64,000 bases of DNA, taken from contig OW121744.1 of NCBI GenBank assembly GCA_933228675.1, positions 100,448,813-100,512,812 on the forward strand. The letters run 5' to 3'. The stretch is from Stomorhina lunata. Lineage: Eukaryota; Arthropoda; Insecta; Diptera; Rhiniidae. Of this stretch, positions 10,878-23,099 are shown one piece after another. A program made the translations under genes and the position numbers. The number at the start of each line of letters is the position of its first letter. The first letter of the stretch is position 1. The notes beneath the pieces were generated by a model. That model did not search any database. It was not told where the DNA came from and worked only from the letters and a program-made list of their open reading frames with translations.

Positions 10878-13800
10878 CTATGATTCGGAAGTTTCCATGT
10901 GTCTGTGTACTGTAACAGGTGCTAGTATTAGATGGGTGGCTCCTGGTACATTTGTATTACCATCATCATGATGATGATGATGGGGATGATGTAATGGAAT
11001 TGTTGTGGGCTCATAAACCCGGCTGGGTGATTGATATTTCTTGGGTGACGTTAGATTATAACGTGAATCCTTCGATGGAAAACTATTGTTGTAATGTGAT
11101 TGTTGTTGCCTATTGGTAGGTGATGATATGGATGTTGATATGGACATAGTATCCGATTTGCTATGTCGTTTATCATTTAACAGCAAAGGCTCGGCCAAAG
11201 TAAAACACTGATGATCAGAGGAATCTTCATGTGGTGTCATTGTGGAATAGCCATGATCAGATTCTCCATTTGGTGGTCGCCTATAACTGCTGCCCGTACT
11301 CATGTGATAGGGTGATATATCGGCCGCATTCATAAGATTTCTTTGAGCTGCTGCATGATCATAACCACCCGCATTAGGTCCGCCGGGGGGATCATCATGT
11401 GCCTGACAGTCATCGAAATTGAAACGCGATAGTGGAAGACCATAATTTTCCTCTTGCATAGAGTCCATATAGAATTGCTCCTGTGAAGAGGTATCAACAT
11501 TTTGGCGATAACAATAGATGGCAAATCCTATGACTATGGCTAAGACAATAATAGCACCACCGACCGGACCAAAAGCTGAATATGTGCTGGGTTTTTGTGA
11601 TGGATTATAGCCATGGGCGGCTAGTAGATCGGCGTCATCTAAATCGCCATAAGGTGAAAGGCCAGCCAAGACACCTGGGAAGAGATGAAGGAAAATTGAG
11701 AAAAATTAGTTCTAGAATTATAAACATTTTATAATTTCCTTAAATTTTTGTTTAAACTAAAAATTTTCTTAAAAATAAATAAAATTTTAGTAAAAATTAA
11801 AAATTTTCTTGAAAATCTAAAATTTTCTTAAAAATCTAAAATTTTAGTAAAATTGAATAATTTTAGTAAAACAGAAACATTTTAGTAAATATATGAAATT
11901 TTAGTAATAATACAAATTTTTAGTACAAATTTAGTAAAACTATTAAATTTTAATTAAATTTAAAAATATTAGTAAAAATTTGATATTTTAATAAAAATTT
12001 GAACTTTTAGTAAAAATTTTATATTTCAGTAAAAAAAAAATTAAATTTTAGTACAAATTAAAAATTTTAGTAAAATTATGAAATATAAGTAAAATTAAGA
12101 AAATAAAAAATTTTTTTAGTAAAATTAGAAAAATTGTAGTAAAAACTTAATAAATTAGTACCAACTAAAAATTTAGTATATATTGAAAATTTTAGTAAAT
12201 ATTTAAAATTTTAGTAAAAATTTAAAATTTTAGTAAAATTTGGAATTTTAAAAAATTTTAAATTTGAAAATTTTAGTAAAAATTTAAAATTTTAGTAAAA
12301 AATTCAAATTCTAGTCAAAATTTGATATTTAGTAAAAATGGAAAATTTTAGTAAAAATGGAAAATTTTAGTGCAAATTTAAAATTTCCAAAAATTTGAAA
12401 TTTGAAAAATTTTAAATTTTAGTAAAAAATTAAAATTTTAGTAAAAATTTGAGTTTTTAACAAAAAGTTTTAGTAAAATTTTGAAATTTTAGTAAAAATT
12501 TAAAATTTTAATAAAAACTTGAAATTTTCAAAAATTTTAGTAAATATTGAAAATTTTAGCAAAAAATTAAAATATTAAAAAAAAATGATATTTGAAAAAT
12601 TTTATTAAGAATTTGAATAAAAAAAAAAATTTTTTAATTTGAAATTTTAGTAAAAATTTGAAATATTAGTGAAATTTTAAAATTTTTATAAAAAAAAAAA
12701 AATTGCAAAAATTGTTTAATTTTTAATTTTTGAAAACATTAAAATTAAAAAAAAAAATTAGTAATATTATAGAAAAGTTATTGATAATTTTTCTTTTTAT
12801 AGAAAAGTTATCGAAAACTCTATATTTCTAGTTATCGATTACTTACTTTTCTATAGAAAAGTTATTGATAACTTTACTTTTTTATAGAAAATTTATCGAT
12901 AACTTTACTTTTCTATAGAAAAGTTATCGATAACTTTTATTTTCTATAGAAAAGTTATCGATAACTTTACTTTTCTATAGAAAAGTTTCCTTCCTTCCTA
13001 ATTTGCTATAGAAAAGTTATCTATAACTTCAATTTTCTATAAAAAATTATCGATAACTTAAATTTTCAATAGAAAAGTTATTGATAACTTACATTTTCCA
13101 TAGAAAAGTTATCGATAACTTAAATTTTCTATAGAAAAGTTATCGATAACTTAAATTTTCTATAGAAAAGTTATCGATAACTTAAATTTTCTACAGAAAA
13201 GTTATCGAAAACTTAAATTTTCTATAGCAAACTTATCGATAACTTAAATTTTCTATAGAAAGATTATTGATAACTTAAATTTTCTATAGAAAAGTTATCG
13301 ATTACTTAAATTTTCTATAGAAAAGTTATCGATTACTTAAATTTTCTATAGAAAAGTTATCGATTACTTAAGTTGCCTATAAGAAAGTTAACTTTATCTT
13401 TGATTTTATATAGAAAAGTTATCGATATCTTTGATTTTTTATGAAAAGTTATCGATAACTTAAATTCTTTATAAAAAAGTTGTCGTTAACTTTGATTTTA
13501 TATAAAAAAGTATTAATTTTGATTTTCTACAGTTAACTTTTTATTTTTTATAGAAAAGTTATCGGCAGCTTTTATTTCCTATAGAAAAATTATGGACAAC
13601 TTGGATTTTCTATATAAAAAAAACTATGACTGACTATCAATTTATTAATTTTGTTGTTTTTTGAAAAATCTATCAATTTCTTTGATAATTCACACAACTC
13701 ACCATTAAAACACGCCGACTGAGCACTACAGAATGCCGCCGCAAAGCTATTCCCATCCACATCCTGTTGACACCATTCACAACCCATAACAGCCAAACAC

Positions 13801-16800
13801 TCCCTTTGCGTCCCATAGACATCACAGTTAATATTCACACACGATGGCAGCATAACATTTTCCTGCTGCAACAAGATTTGTGGCTCTGCCACATACGGCT
13901 CATAAGGTGGCTCACAATAATCGTATTGATATGTTATATTCAAATATGATACATGTTCTTTGTTAGAATTATCTTCCTCCTCCTCTAGTGCTTGCATTAA
14001 AGGCATGGGACATTCGCAGGGACACTCACAATCAGCCTGATCCATGCGCTTGCAATTCAAACACTGGCGATCTATGGTACTGCAAGGACAAAAAGCTCCT
14101 CCATCACAGGTGGAATTGAGTACAGCAGCAAAGATATTGCTGCCTTTGAGCAAAGCTATGGCATATTTAGTTCTTTCGCCATGTACCACATTGGTTAAAA
14201 TTTCATTAAGGCTCGTGTTAAAGACATAATAACGCTGCAAGGTGCGATTTTGATAGTTAGCGCAGGCCAATTTACGCACTAGATTCTTATGATTTAGTAT
14301 ATCATTGGCCAAATACGATTCTTTGTGGGTCAAATGCTCATGGGGACGTCTTTGATTCTTTAAAGTTGATTTTGGCTCCATCATCGAGGGATGAGCTATT
14401 AGATAACCTTCATTTTCGAAAAGCAAACATTTAATATTGTGCATTTGACACAAGGGAGTGGAGTCTAAAATAATTTTATAGAAATAAGCATAAGGTAAAT
14501 CCAAGGCAACTATAGCCACCGGCTGATCACGTTCTATGGAATGTAAAGCATTGGATTTACCCTCAAATATCGTATGAGCTATGGTGATAATATAACCCGA
14601 TCCAGCGGCATCCAAATAAGGTTCTGTGGTTATTATCTTGCCGGGATGTTGTATAGCCTTGCGATACCAGGGTCTTTGAGAGGGATCATAATTGTTATTT
14701 AGAAGACAACCGGGAAACATTTGTAGGACCCCATTAACTGAGGCTATATAGCGACGTATAATATAGTTCTTCAATGATCCCCGGGCATCTTGATGTCTCT
14801 TCTTCAAATGCTGCATGGCATTGTAAAGAGCATTAACTTCTTGCCTGATTTGTGGCCTTAGGCCAGGATTAGCCAGCAAACCGGTGGTATCTTTTAAATA
14901 AGCCATTATACTCTCCACTGTATGAAGTTGAGTTTGTGAAGAACTCATGCGATTGTTGTGCAGAAATGTAAATGGCGACTCAAAGGCCAAAGAGCTTAAA
15001 AATAAAGTGGCCGAATCCAAGGTGGCTATTTGACGAAAATAGCGACAAAGATTTGTGGAATCTCTGGCGTTTAGTAAGTCCAAACGGTGGTACATTAAAT
15101 CAATAGTGGTATAATATTCCTCATAATCCTCACCCTGATGTTGAAACAGGGGTATATTGTTTTTCGAGCTGAAATGTTTTAAGGTCAGGGGCAAAGATGC
15201 AGGCAATAGAGAGGCGGCTGGTTTAGAATCCACTTTTGTTTTATTCGAAACTCCAGGATATTTCCTTGTATTTACCAAACACAATATATAAATTCCCAAA
15301 ATATTGTGCCATTGATAAGTTCTTAAATATTTCTCCTCTTTTCGATTTTTCGTTAAATAGATCGTGGTGGAAACATTGCCATTTTCTTGGGTCAGAATCT
15401 TTTCTCTAATGTTTGAGAATTCTGTGGAGTTTTCTAAATATTGTATATCAACAGGAAAGGGAGTTTGATTTTGTGTGAAGGGTCTTGGAAAGGCAGGATG
15501 GGCTAGGGTGTTACCGTCGGCTTCAATGAGAAAAGCATAGGAATATTCATTTTTACTGTTCATGGAGAATTGTTGTTGTTGCTGTTGATAGCTGATAATA
15601 TCTTCTATCAGATCGGATAGGTACAGATCGACTCCAACGACACCAAAGGGCAAGACTGCGTGGGTTATGGAGACAATGGAATCTAGGAAAGAATGAGTTA
15701 TAAAAAAAATATGTATTAATTTCGATTGTCCATAGAAAAATGTTAATATCTTCAATTTTTTACAGAAAAGTTATGGATAAATTTGGTTTTCTAAAGAATA
15801 CTTATCGATAACTTTGATTTTCTATAGAAAATTTATCAAAAAATTTTATTTTTGAAAGAGAAGTAATCGAAAACTTTGATTTTCTATGGAAAAGTAAGCG
15901 AAAACTATGATTTTCTATAGAAAAGATTTCGATAACATTGATTTTCAATTGAAAAATTATCAATAACATCAATAACTTTGATTTGCTATTGAAATGTAAA
16001 CGATAAATTCGACTTTTTATTTAAAAGTTATCAATAACTTTACTTTTCTATAGAAAAGTTATCGATAACTTTACTTTTCTATAGAAAAGTTATCGATAAC
16101 TTTTCTATAGGAAAGTAATCGATAACTTTTCTATAGAAAAGTTATCGATAACTTTACTTTTCTATAGAAAAGTTATCGATAACTTTACTTTTCTATAGAA
16201 AAGTTATCGATAACATTACTTTTCTATAGAAAAGTTATCGATAACTTTACTTTTCTATAGAAAAGTTTTCGAAAACTTTACATTTCAAAGTTTTTGAAAA
16301 CTTTGATTTTCTATATAAAATTTATAGATAAGTTTGATTTTTATAGAAAAATCTTCGAATTTCTTTTAAAAAAGTTATCGATAACACGATAAACGATATT
16401 TCTTGTAATCTATTTTACCTTTACTATTGCTTTCGACTATGGGTGTATGCACCTGCCAGGTCTTGTGTATATAAGGCTCTTGAAAATCCTTTTCAAATAT
16501 TGCGGTAGCTGCTTGTATTATGACATCCTGCTGAGTTTTGGTCAGCATAAAAAGTTTGCCCGTTAAAATATGTTCCGGTTTATACCAACCCTTGGTATCT
16601 ATATCATATTTTGTATAGTTCTGGGAGGAGATTTCGGTTAGGAACTGTTTTTCATACATAATGCGTTTTTCGTCTAAAGAAAAAGGGTTGTTAATTTCAT
16701 TCCAAAAATTTCTAATAAAATGTTATACTTACTCAATACCACTCCACAAACGTTAATAACAATGGGTTTTTGCAATGACCTTTGACCCTTGGCCATTACA

Positions 16801-18594
16801 TTTAAAACATGCCGAGAATCCGAGAAGTTTATCAATAAACCTCTTGTTATATAAACAAATTCGATGGGATTAAGAGGATTTATTAAACTGGCATTTTGTA
16901 GTCTGGATATCATACGAAATGAATATTCAAAGCCCAGGGAATGATTAGTTAAAGCCTTACTCAAGGTTAAGCTGTTAATATAATTCAATATCTCCTCTTT
17001 ACGTTCTCTGGAGGTGGCATATAAACCATTTGCCGCATCAAAGGCTGAGGCATCTAGTAGAAGCATATTTTCTATTTCATCGGAAACGCATACCAATGAC
17101 AGCATATCATTGGGTGAGAGTAAATGTAAAATATTTGATATGTATGTTTTGGCCAATTCCAAAAGTTCTCCACTCATGGCCGAACCGACGTCCAGGAGCA
17201 GAAATACATATTTACTTTGTATAGCCGAGGTATATAGATAACGAAAATGTAAATCATTGTAAAATTTCATATATGAATCACTGGCATCATCACTGCGCGA
17301 TAAAAAGTAGATATGTTTTATGTGATTTCCCAAATATTTGGGATTTTGATTTTGAAATTTCTCCATAATCCAGGGAGTCAAAAGTTCATTTTTGAGCAAG
17401 GATTTTTTAAGAGATTTTATTTTCTCTTTTATATAAGAATTGGCCTCTAAGGTCAATTCATTATTTTCATTGAGCAAGGAAGTGTCTATAAAGTTACGCA
17501 TGGGACGCGTAAAATCAGTCTTATCATAGTTAAGTATTTGTATTTGTTGTTTATTGTAGCTTTCGGTGGCCGTGCTAAACGAGGTGGAGTCCAGGTCGTA
17601 GCAGGATTGTATAAAGGTATTAAGATATAAAGGTTTTGTATGATGGCTTAAGGGCTTTTCTATATCATTTAATTCCATATCAAATTCTGGCTCAACATCG
17701 CTGATTTCATCATCATCCTCGTCATCTAAGTCTTCTTCGTACTCGGCTGTAAATTGCATAATTTGGGTAATATTAGTTTGAAAATAATCCTTTAGCTCGC
17801 GAACAATATGTAAAGCCTTCTCCAGTTTCATGGCCAAACGTTTGCTAAAGTATAACAAATCCTGTTGCATTTTTAGGTCCCAAGAATTCTCTAAAAGTTT
17901 TTGATTTGTTAGGGAAATATTGCGATTAAAAACCAAATTTGATGAGGATGTAAAATGCATAGAATCAAAAATTTCCTAGGAGAAAAAGATAAATGTTTAA
18001 TATTTTAAATTTATTTTGAAAATTCCTTGATCCTACCTGTATCTTGGCCACTCTCATTTCCACATTTCTCATATTTTTGATACGCTCATCAATATTCCTT
18101 AACAAATGCCTGACATTTTGCTGACTATTATAGTTGCTAAAGTAAGCACTAGCGGGTGTTTGCAGGAATTGTGTATTCACCAAAGCCTGTGTGGCACCAC
18201 CAGCAGCTGCACCACCATTTATATTAGCCTGTGTTATTATGCTAGAGGGCACCAATTCTATGGTAGCATTTTGATATTGTAAAGGCACTTTTTGTTTAAC
18301 TATATTAACAGCTGGTATATTAAGGGCTGCTACTTGGGGAGTTGATAGTTCTCCACCACCCACAAATGATGATTGCTTTTTAGTTTCTTCATTCTCCTTT
18401 AGGGTTCCCTGTTGTTGTATTGTTTCATATTGTGGATAGTGGTTAATAGTAGATTGTGTTAAAGGAACATTTGATTGCTGCTGTAGTATATTATTCGTAT
18501 TAGTGTTTTGATAAGAAGCCATACAAGTGTTGATGATAACGGCTAGGAATACCAACCATCCGTAGAGTTGGCAGTTAAAGGACGTTATGAGCAT
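10878..18594 (-). CDS. VWFA and cache domain-containing protein (CACHD1 type, alpha2delta-like)
   Basis: Complete gene of five exons: 18594-18037, 17975-16733, 16673-16419, 15682-13703 and 11674-10878. All junctions are GT-AG in frame, giving about 1610 aa. A hydrophobic signal peptide opens the protein, followed by a Gln/Asn-rich stretch. Exon 2 carries the VWA-N region and a VWA domain with YVFLLLDVGSAMSG near residue 448. Exons 3-4 carry the cache region (around WYKP and later RPWYRKAIQHPGKIITTEPY). Exon 4 ends in a Cys-rich and PSI-like segment (GCEWC). Exon 5 has one transmembrane helix (about 1380-1400) and a cytoplasmic tail with ESDHGYSTMTPHEDS, nearly the same as a tail motif I recall from vertebrate CACHD1. 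That tail motif is the strongest identifier. Vertebrate CACHD1 modulates voltage-gated calcium channels; the fly role is inferred. Two introns are expanded by satellites. The protein is longer than human CACHD1, mainly in the N-terminal and acidic regions. Confidence 0.9.
11740..12765. repeat. Degenerate short tandem repeats in CACHD1-type intron 4
   Basis: Loose repeats of the form AATTTTAGTAAAAATTTAAA, roughly 16-20 bp apart, with heavy divergence. They fill the proximal half of the intron and grade into the 31-bp CTATAG/ATCGAT satellite. No coding or splicing signal was recognised inside. Confidence 0.75.
12770..13640. repeat. 31-bp satellite with CTATAG and TATCGATA palindromes (intron 4)
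   Basis: Roughly 27 tandem units of 31 bp. Each combines TTTCTATAGAAAA with GTTATCGATAAC and a short TTAAA linker; for example, TAGAAAAGTT recurs at 13101 and 13132. About ten units retain the exact 8-mer TATCGATA and others are mutated. The array abuts the 3' end of exon 4 (13703). Confidence 0.9.
15700..16415. repeat. 31-bp satellite with CTATAG and TATCGATA palindromes (intron 3)
   Basis: Same unit design as the array at 12770-13640 and same orientation, filling nearly the whole intron 16418-15683. The best-preserved units lie at 16030-16265, and about eight retain TATCGATA. The flanks are degenerate. The intron is therefore mainly satellite, and the array reaches within a few bases of the exon 3 donor at 16418. 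Confidence 0.9.
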
Positions 18595-20880
18595 ATTTTT
18601 TCAGTTTTACATTTAGATGTTAAGATAATAGCTAGAAGTAATGATAAAGCAAAATGGAAATTTGATTGTAGGTGAAAGATAATTTTATTTTTTTAAGAGA
18701 TTTGCGATGAACGGAACAACAAGCGACTAGGCACTATCATGGATCACACAAGACTAGAACCAGAATCGCCCTTGTGAAAGACTGTATAGTGGAGTTAGTA
18801 TTCAATTTTTTCCTTTGCTGTTGCGATCACAATGTTATATTGTCACATTATCTCAACAATTTTCGAAGACAATGAAGATAAAACGGCACTAATGCAATTC
18901 TGGTTTTATCGAAAAACGGCTAGATTTGGCAGTTCTTTTTTGACATTAAAGGAGCTTTCAATAATATCACGATCAACTGTCCTCATTACTTTAGCTACTT
19001 TGGAAAATCGTCGCCTACGCTGACGACGTAGTTATACTGGTATCAGCTAAATACCTAAATGCAATCAGTGAAATTTTGAAATCGGCACTAGGAGACCTCT
19101 CCTCCTGGACAATTGACATATAAAGGCACGCTTAAAAACATACATATTTTGAATGCTAATATTTTAAAAATATTGTAAAATGGAATTTCTTAAAATAGCC
19201 TCACAATGCAAGCGCTAATTATGTTTATTTGCAAATAATCTTAAAACTGTCAAACTGTCTGTTGTTTTTTTTTTAGAGGAATACTTTATCAGGGAGTGCC
19301 CATTAACAAAAACAAAATGATGTAAAGATGATAATAACAAGTGGATGTAACTATGCATAGGGTATGTATATTGTAGATGCATTTTCTATTGTACTGTGTA
19401 TATGTCGGTGATGAAAAATATCGGTTTTTTACATTGTCTAGCAAATTCTGGAAAGACCTATATAGGTTTTTCCTGTTTGAAAGAGGTCAGCTTCAAAGTT
19501 GATTCATTAGGGATAAATTTTATAAGAATATAAGCTTAATGCCGATGGACCACGATTAAATTTTATGTTAAAGCAACAAACAGTTATTCCTTCTAAGCCA
19601 TCCGTGATGTCATCAAAACTACATCATAAAACAGTTGGGAGTTTAAAGATGAACAATCGTTTTAGATTGGGAATTTCGCACAATATATATATTTCGGGAA
19701 AGATATAATATATAAGTGTCTGTTTATCAGCTGGACATAGATCATGTTTATGTGCCTTGTGCCCAATATGATAACTTAAGCTGAATAATTATTCAAAGCT
19801 TTGCTTCACATTCACAATGCCGTTCTTAATTGATAACAGCTGTTCATTACGATTCCATGTATTCAAGTGTTTTTTCTTAAAAGTTATCTATAGACCCATT
19901 CCGTCAAAGTAATACAATATTTCGACAAACGTCTAGTCACTTTTTGATATATGCTCTGTTTTCCGTATACAGTTTTTGGACATTTTAGTTTGCATTACAC
20001 AACTCTTTAAAACCAGATCAAATTCTAAGTATCCAAATAAAACCAATGAATAAATACTTTTTGTTATACATATCAATCATTCTAAAAATTCCTTCTGTGG
20101 GTGTTTTGTTTCTTCAACTGCAAAAATATAACAAAACAACAATAATAAACCAACAAAAATGCACATCAAAGAAAAATTATCTGGTATCTTCTCATTTTCT
20201 TAAAAAAACAACAAATTGTTGTTTTTGCCTTTTTTAATACATGTATTATAGAGTAGTATTAGTTTAGTTTTTTTTCTTCTTCTGTTTGTTTATTTACAAT
20301 CGTTAATTTCTTTGTTGTTTGCCGCTCTTCTTCAGTACAAAACCAAAAACAACAACACCAATAAACCATCAACCAGAAAAAAAATACACAAAACACACGG
20401 ATACTCCTCAACCAAACAACACACACACGCGCGAACCACATTGTACACACATGCCAGAACACTGTGTTTTTTCTGTTTCTTTCATCTTTTGCTTTTTTTC
20501 TACCAAAAATTTTCCTTTCTTTCTAGTTGAATTTTTACTTTATTTCATTGATTTTTGCGCAAAATTTCATTATACCTTATTAATTTATAGTATAGTTAAC
20601 ATTTTTATACAATTTTTTAATAATTTTATGCACAGTTTATGAGTTTTTCTTTAAAAAAATATATGTTAACATTTTCTCAACACGCACGAAAGCAGAAAAT
20701 AAAAATTACTATGAATAAAATAGAGATGAGAAAAAGTTAGGTTATCGTTTGCTATTAGAGATGATAAAAATGTGTAAGACAATATGGGAAAAACAGGGTT
20801 GCCAGAAAATTTTCGCTTATAAAAATGTTGGCAGTTAATTTCAAATGATGGCAAAAAATCGAAAATGTTAAAATATTTTT
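18595..20880. other. Intergenic region upstream of the CACHD1-type gene
   Basis: About 2.3 kb with no intact gene. It should contain the CACHD1-type promoter and 5' UTR, but no TATA box or initiator stands out. A reverse transcriptase relic lies at 18940-19130. Around 20310-20460 there is a CA/AC-rich low-complexity stretch (ACACACACGCGCG type). The rest is AT-rich without recognisable structure. Confidence 0.4.
18940..19130 (+). pseudogene. Non-LTR reverse transcriptase fragment with internal deletion
   Basis: One frame gives FFFDIKGAFNNI (reverse transcriptase motif A with its aspartate). After a frame change, about 55 bp later, the sequence reads IVAYADDVVILVSAKYLNAI and then a stretch ending in LGDLSSWT (motif C, YADD). 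In intact elements these motifs are separated by roughly 80-100 residues, so most of the palm between them is deleted. The sequence resembles R1/I-type elements. It is not functional. Confidence 0.8.
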
Positions 20881-21500
20881 TTATAGAAAAATTTTATATA
20901 GAAATTTTTTTTTTATAAAAAAAAAATTGTATACATATATATTTTACCATAGAAAATTTTTCTATATTTTATAAAGAGTAATCCATTTCGTAGTTTCAAA
21001 AGTATAGGACTTGAATTCAACATCTGTCAAACTAATTTGTTAAACCAATTTTTTCCTTTCAGTTGAAAGTATGACATTGACGAAAATAGATCGCTTAATT
21101 ATCACACAAAGCATAAAAATTATCAAAACATACTACAAAAATGGTGATTCTGCAACAGCCACACATCGTGCTTTAAGAAGAGATTTTGGTTGGCCAAAAT
21201 TTATTTTTTTATACCAAATGTTTCAAACATTTTTTAAATTTTATAGGAAAATTTTCAAAAATTTCTAAATTTTATAGGAAATTTTTTAAAAATTCTTATT
21301 TTCATAAAAAATTCTTTTTTTATTAGAAAATTTTTCAAAAATTTTTTATTTTTATGGGAAATTTTTTGAAAATTAAAAAAAAAATTTTATATATTTTTTA
21401 AAAGTTTCTTATTTTTATACCAAATTTATCAAAATTTTTTCTTATTTTTACAGGAAATTTTTCAAAAATTTCTTATTTATATAGGAAATTTTTCCAAATA
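20880..21500. repeat. Degenerate 31-bp satellite remnants around a transposase scrap
   Basis: Short runs of the TTTATAGGAAATTTTTCAAA pattern occur at about 20880-20990 and 21225-21495. They are the same family as the large arrays at 23.1-30 kb, interrupted by the transposase-like fragment at 21071-21200. Confidence 0.75.
21071..21200 (+). pseudogene. Helix-turn-helix fragment of a mariner-like transposase (DUF4817 type)
   Basis: The reading frame starts MTLTKIDRLIITQSIKIIKT and continues YYKNGDSATATHRALRRDFG before running into satellite sequence. KIIKTYYKNGDS followed by TATHRALRRDFG is the typical start of the helix-turn-helix domain (DUF4817) found at the N-terminus of many insect mariner-like transposases. 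Only about 43 residues remain and the catalytic domain is absent. Confidence 0.6.
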
Positions 21501-21590
21501 CTTGTGATTAAAATCAAATATTTATTCAAATCTTAATTGTATAGATATTGGATTTTATTTATATAATAATATTTTTGGTTATATTTGAAT

Positions 21591-22648
21591 TCACTTAACT
21601 ATACGCACCAATTGCCCTTCCGCGGTATATTTGTACAAGGGATCATTGATCTCCCCGACTTTTGTATATTGCAAAGTAGCCGTAAAATCGTTTTGTCTCT
21701 TTTCATCCCCCGTCTTTTGGGTAGTAAATTTCACTTTTTGTATAGAGTGATCGGGATTAACAACAAAATATTGTCCCTGAGCTATTTCTTCATTTTTATC
21801 CTCCTGCAGACGATTATAATTTTGTACCGCTGCATTCAAAACATCGAGGGCATATTGTTTTTCCTGTTCCTCCTCGTTGTTGAGAGGGGCTGAATATTGT
21901 TGGGCAGGTTGAGGTTGTTGCAGTTGTTGTTGCCCGGCATAACGGGGATCTAGGTTATAAATGGGGGCGCCATACTGCAAAGCGGGTCTTTGCTGACTTT
22001 CAAATCTTTCATCGGTGGTGGGATTAGGAATGGGTAGGGGAATATTTGCAGGCGGTAAACTGGGTTCAACTGAAGCAGGCGTGGTTTGGGGTTGATCTGA
22101 GGGAGGTCTAAAGTCAGGTCTTTGTGGAGGTCTAAAGTCGGGTCTTTGTGGAAATCCAAAGGTAGGTATTTGTGGAGGTCTATTTTCGGGTCTGCCATCG
22201 TTTCTACCGCCATGTCTATTGCCATGTCTACGTCCATGATCCCGTCTGTGGCCATGATTGAATTCATTTCGGGTTTTATTGTTGCCCACCGTATTTCCGA
22301 TAAATATTATTTGTTGAGGAGGTAAATATTGGTTTTGTGGTTCCGATATGGCAACGCTTTGCACTTCTTGACCGGCAAAATCCACACGTTGTTTGGTTAT
22401 TTCAAAAGAGATGCCCTGATTGGGTAATTGCTGTGAAGAATCGAAATCATATTGAGGATAAAATTCACCAGGCAAATCAAAGGGTGTGTCGGGACGATAG
22501 CCGGCCGGTGCATAACCATTAAAAGGAGCCTCACTGGAGCAAAGTGCAGCCATCGAAGATGTAAACAAGAAAATCTAAAAAATTACAAAAATTTAATTTA
22601 AATATCTTCTTTATATTTCTTTGCGCAAATTCTTACTTTTATTAACAT
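21591..22648 (-). CDS. Secreted Pro/Gln-rich protein of unknown function
   Basis: Two exons: 22648-22637 (ATG plus three codons, MLIK) and 22574-21591, joined by a 62-bp GT-AG intron in phase 0; 331 aa. The joined N-terminus MLIKIFLFTSSMAALCSSEA is a signal peptide, and a first exon of only four codons is typical of fly cuticle and other secreted-protein genes. The mature part starts FNGYAPAGYRPDTPFDLPGE. It then has a His/Arg/Gly-rich stretch (GHRRDHGRRHGNRHGG), RPDFRPP repeats, a Pro/Gln-rich middle and a conserved-looking end LYKYTAEGQLVRIVK. There is no Rebers-Riddiford chitin-binding domain. It may belong to an uncharacterised insect secreted family (DUF4794-like is a guess). A TATA box lies about 80 bp upstream of the ATG. 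Confidence 0.8.
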
Positions 22649-22726
22649 TTTGAGTATCGTAATCCACTTTAATATCCACCTTCTAGACTTTAAATCGACT
22701 GTTGTAAATATTCTAGATTTTGTGCG

Positions 22727-22735
22727 TTTTTATAT
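22727..22735 (-). promoter_or_regulatory. TATA box of the secreted protein gene
   Basis: TATATAAAA on the minus strand. An initiator-like ACAGTC lies about 35 bp downstream (A near 22700), and the start codon 22648-22646 follows after a short leader. Confidence 0.6.
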
Positions 22736-23099
22736 AGAAATTTCGATAAGTTTGGTCATATTTTAGAATTTACATGCAAAACACGTAGAAATTGGGCTTT
22801 GAAATTGCAAGTGACGATTTTAAAGGGGTGTCTGCCAAAATTTTGAAAAAAACGCATGAAAATTTTGAAATTAATTATTCTCAACACGTTAATAGTATAA
22901 TGTTGAATGAACTGTATTTTTTTTAAATATCTGATTATACTATATTATATATAACATTGATTTTGAGCAGACATGCATTTTTGAGTCATTCATTCACACT
23001 TTGATTTGATTTTTTTGAAATATGACAACATTTATGAGTGACTTATAAACCTTTGTTTAGTGAAATAGTAAAGAATGAAAATTAAATCAAGTTCAATGA

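Noticed and set aside
10919..11119. His/Asp-rich plus-strand reading frame
   Set aside because: Antisense shadow of the His-rich cytoplasmic tail of the CACHD1-type protein.
20259..20642. Lys/Thr/Cys/Trp-rich reading frames on both strands
   Set aside because: Low-complexity CA/AAC-rich DNA read in several frames. No signal, domain or splice context.
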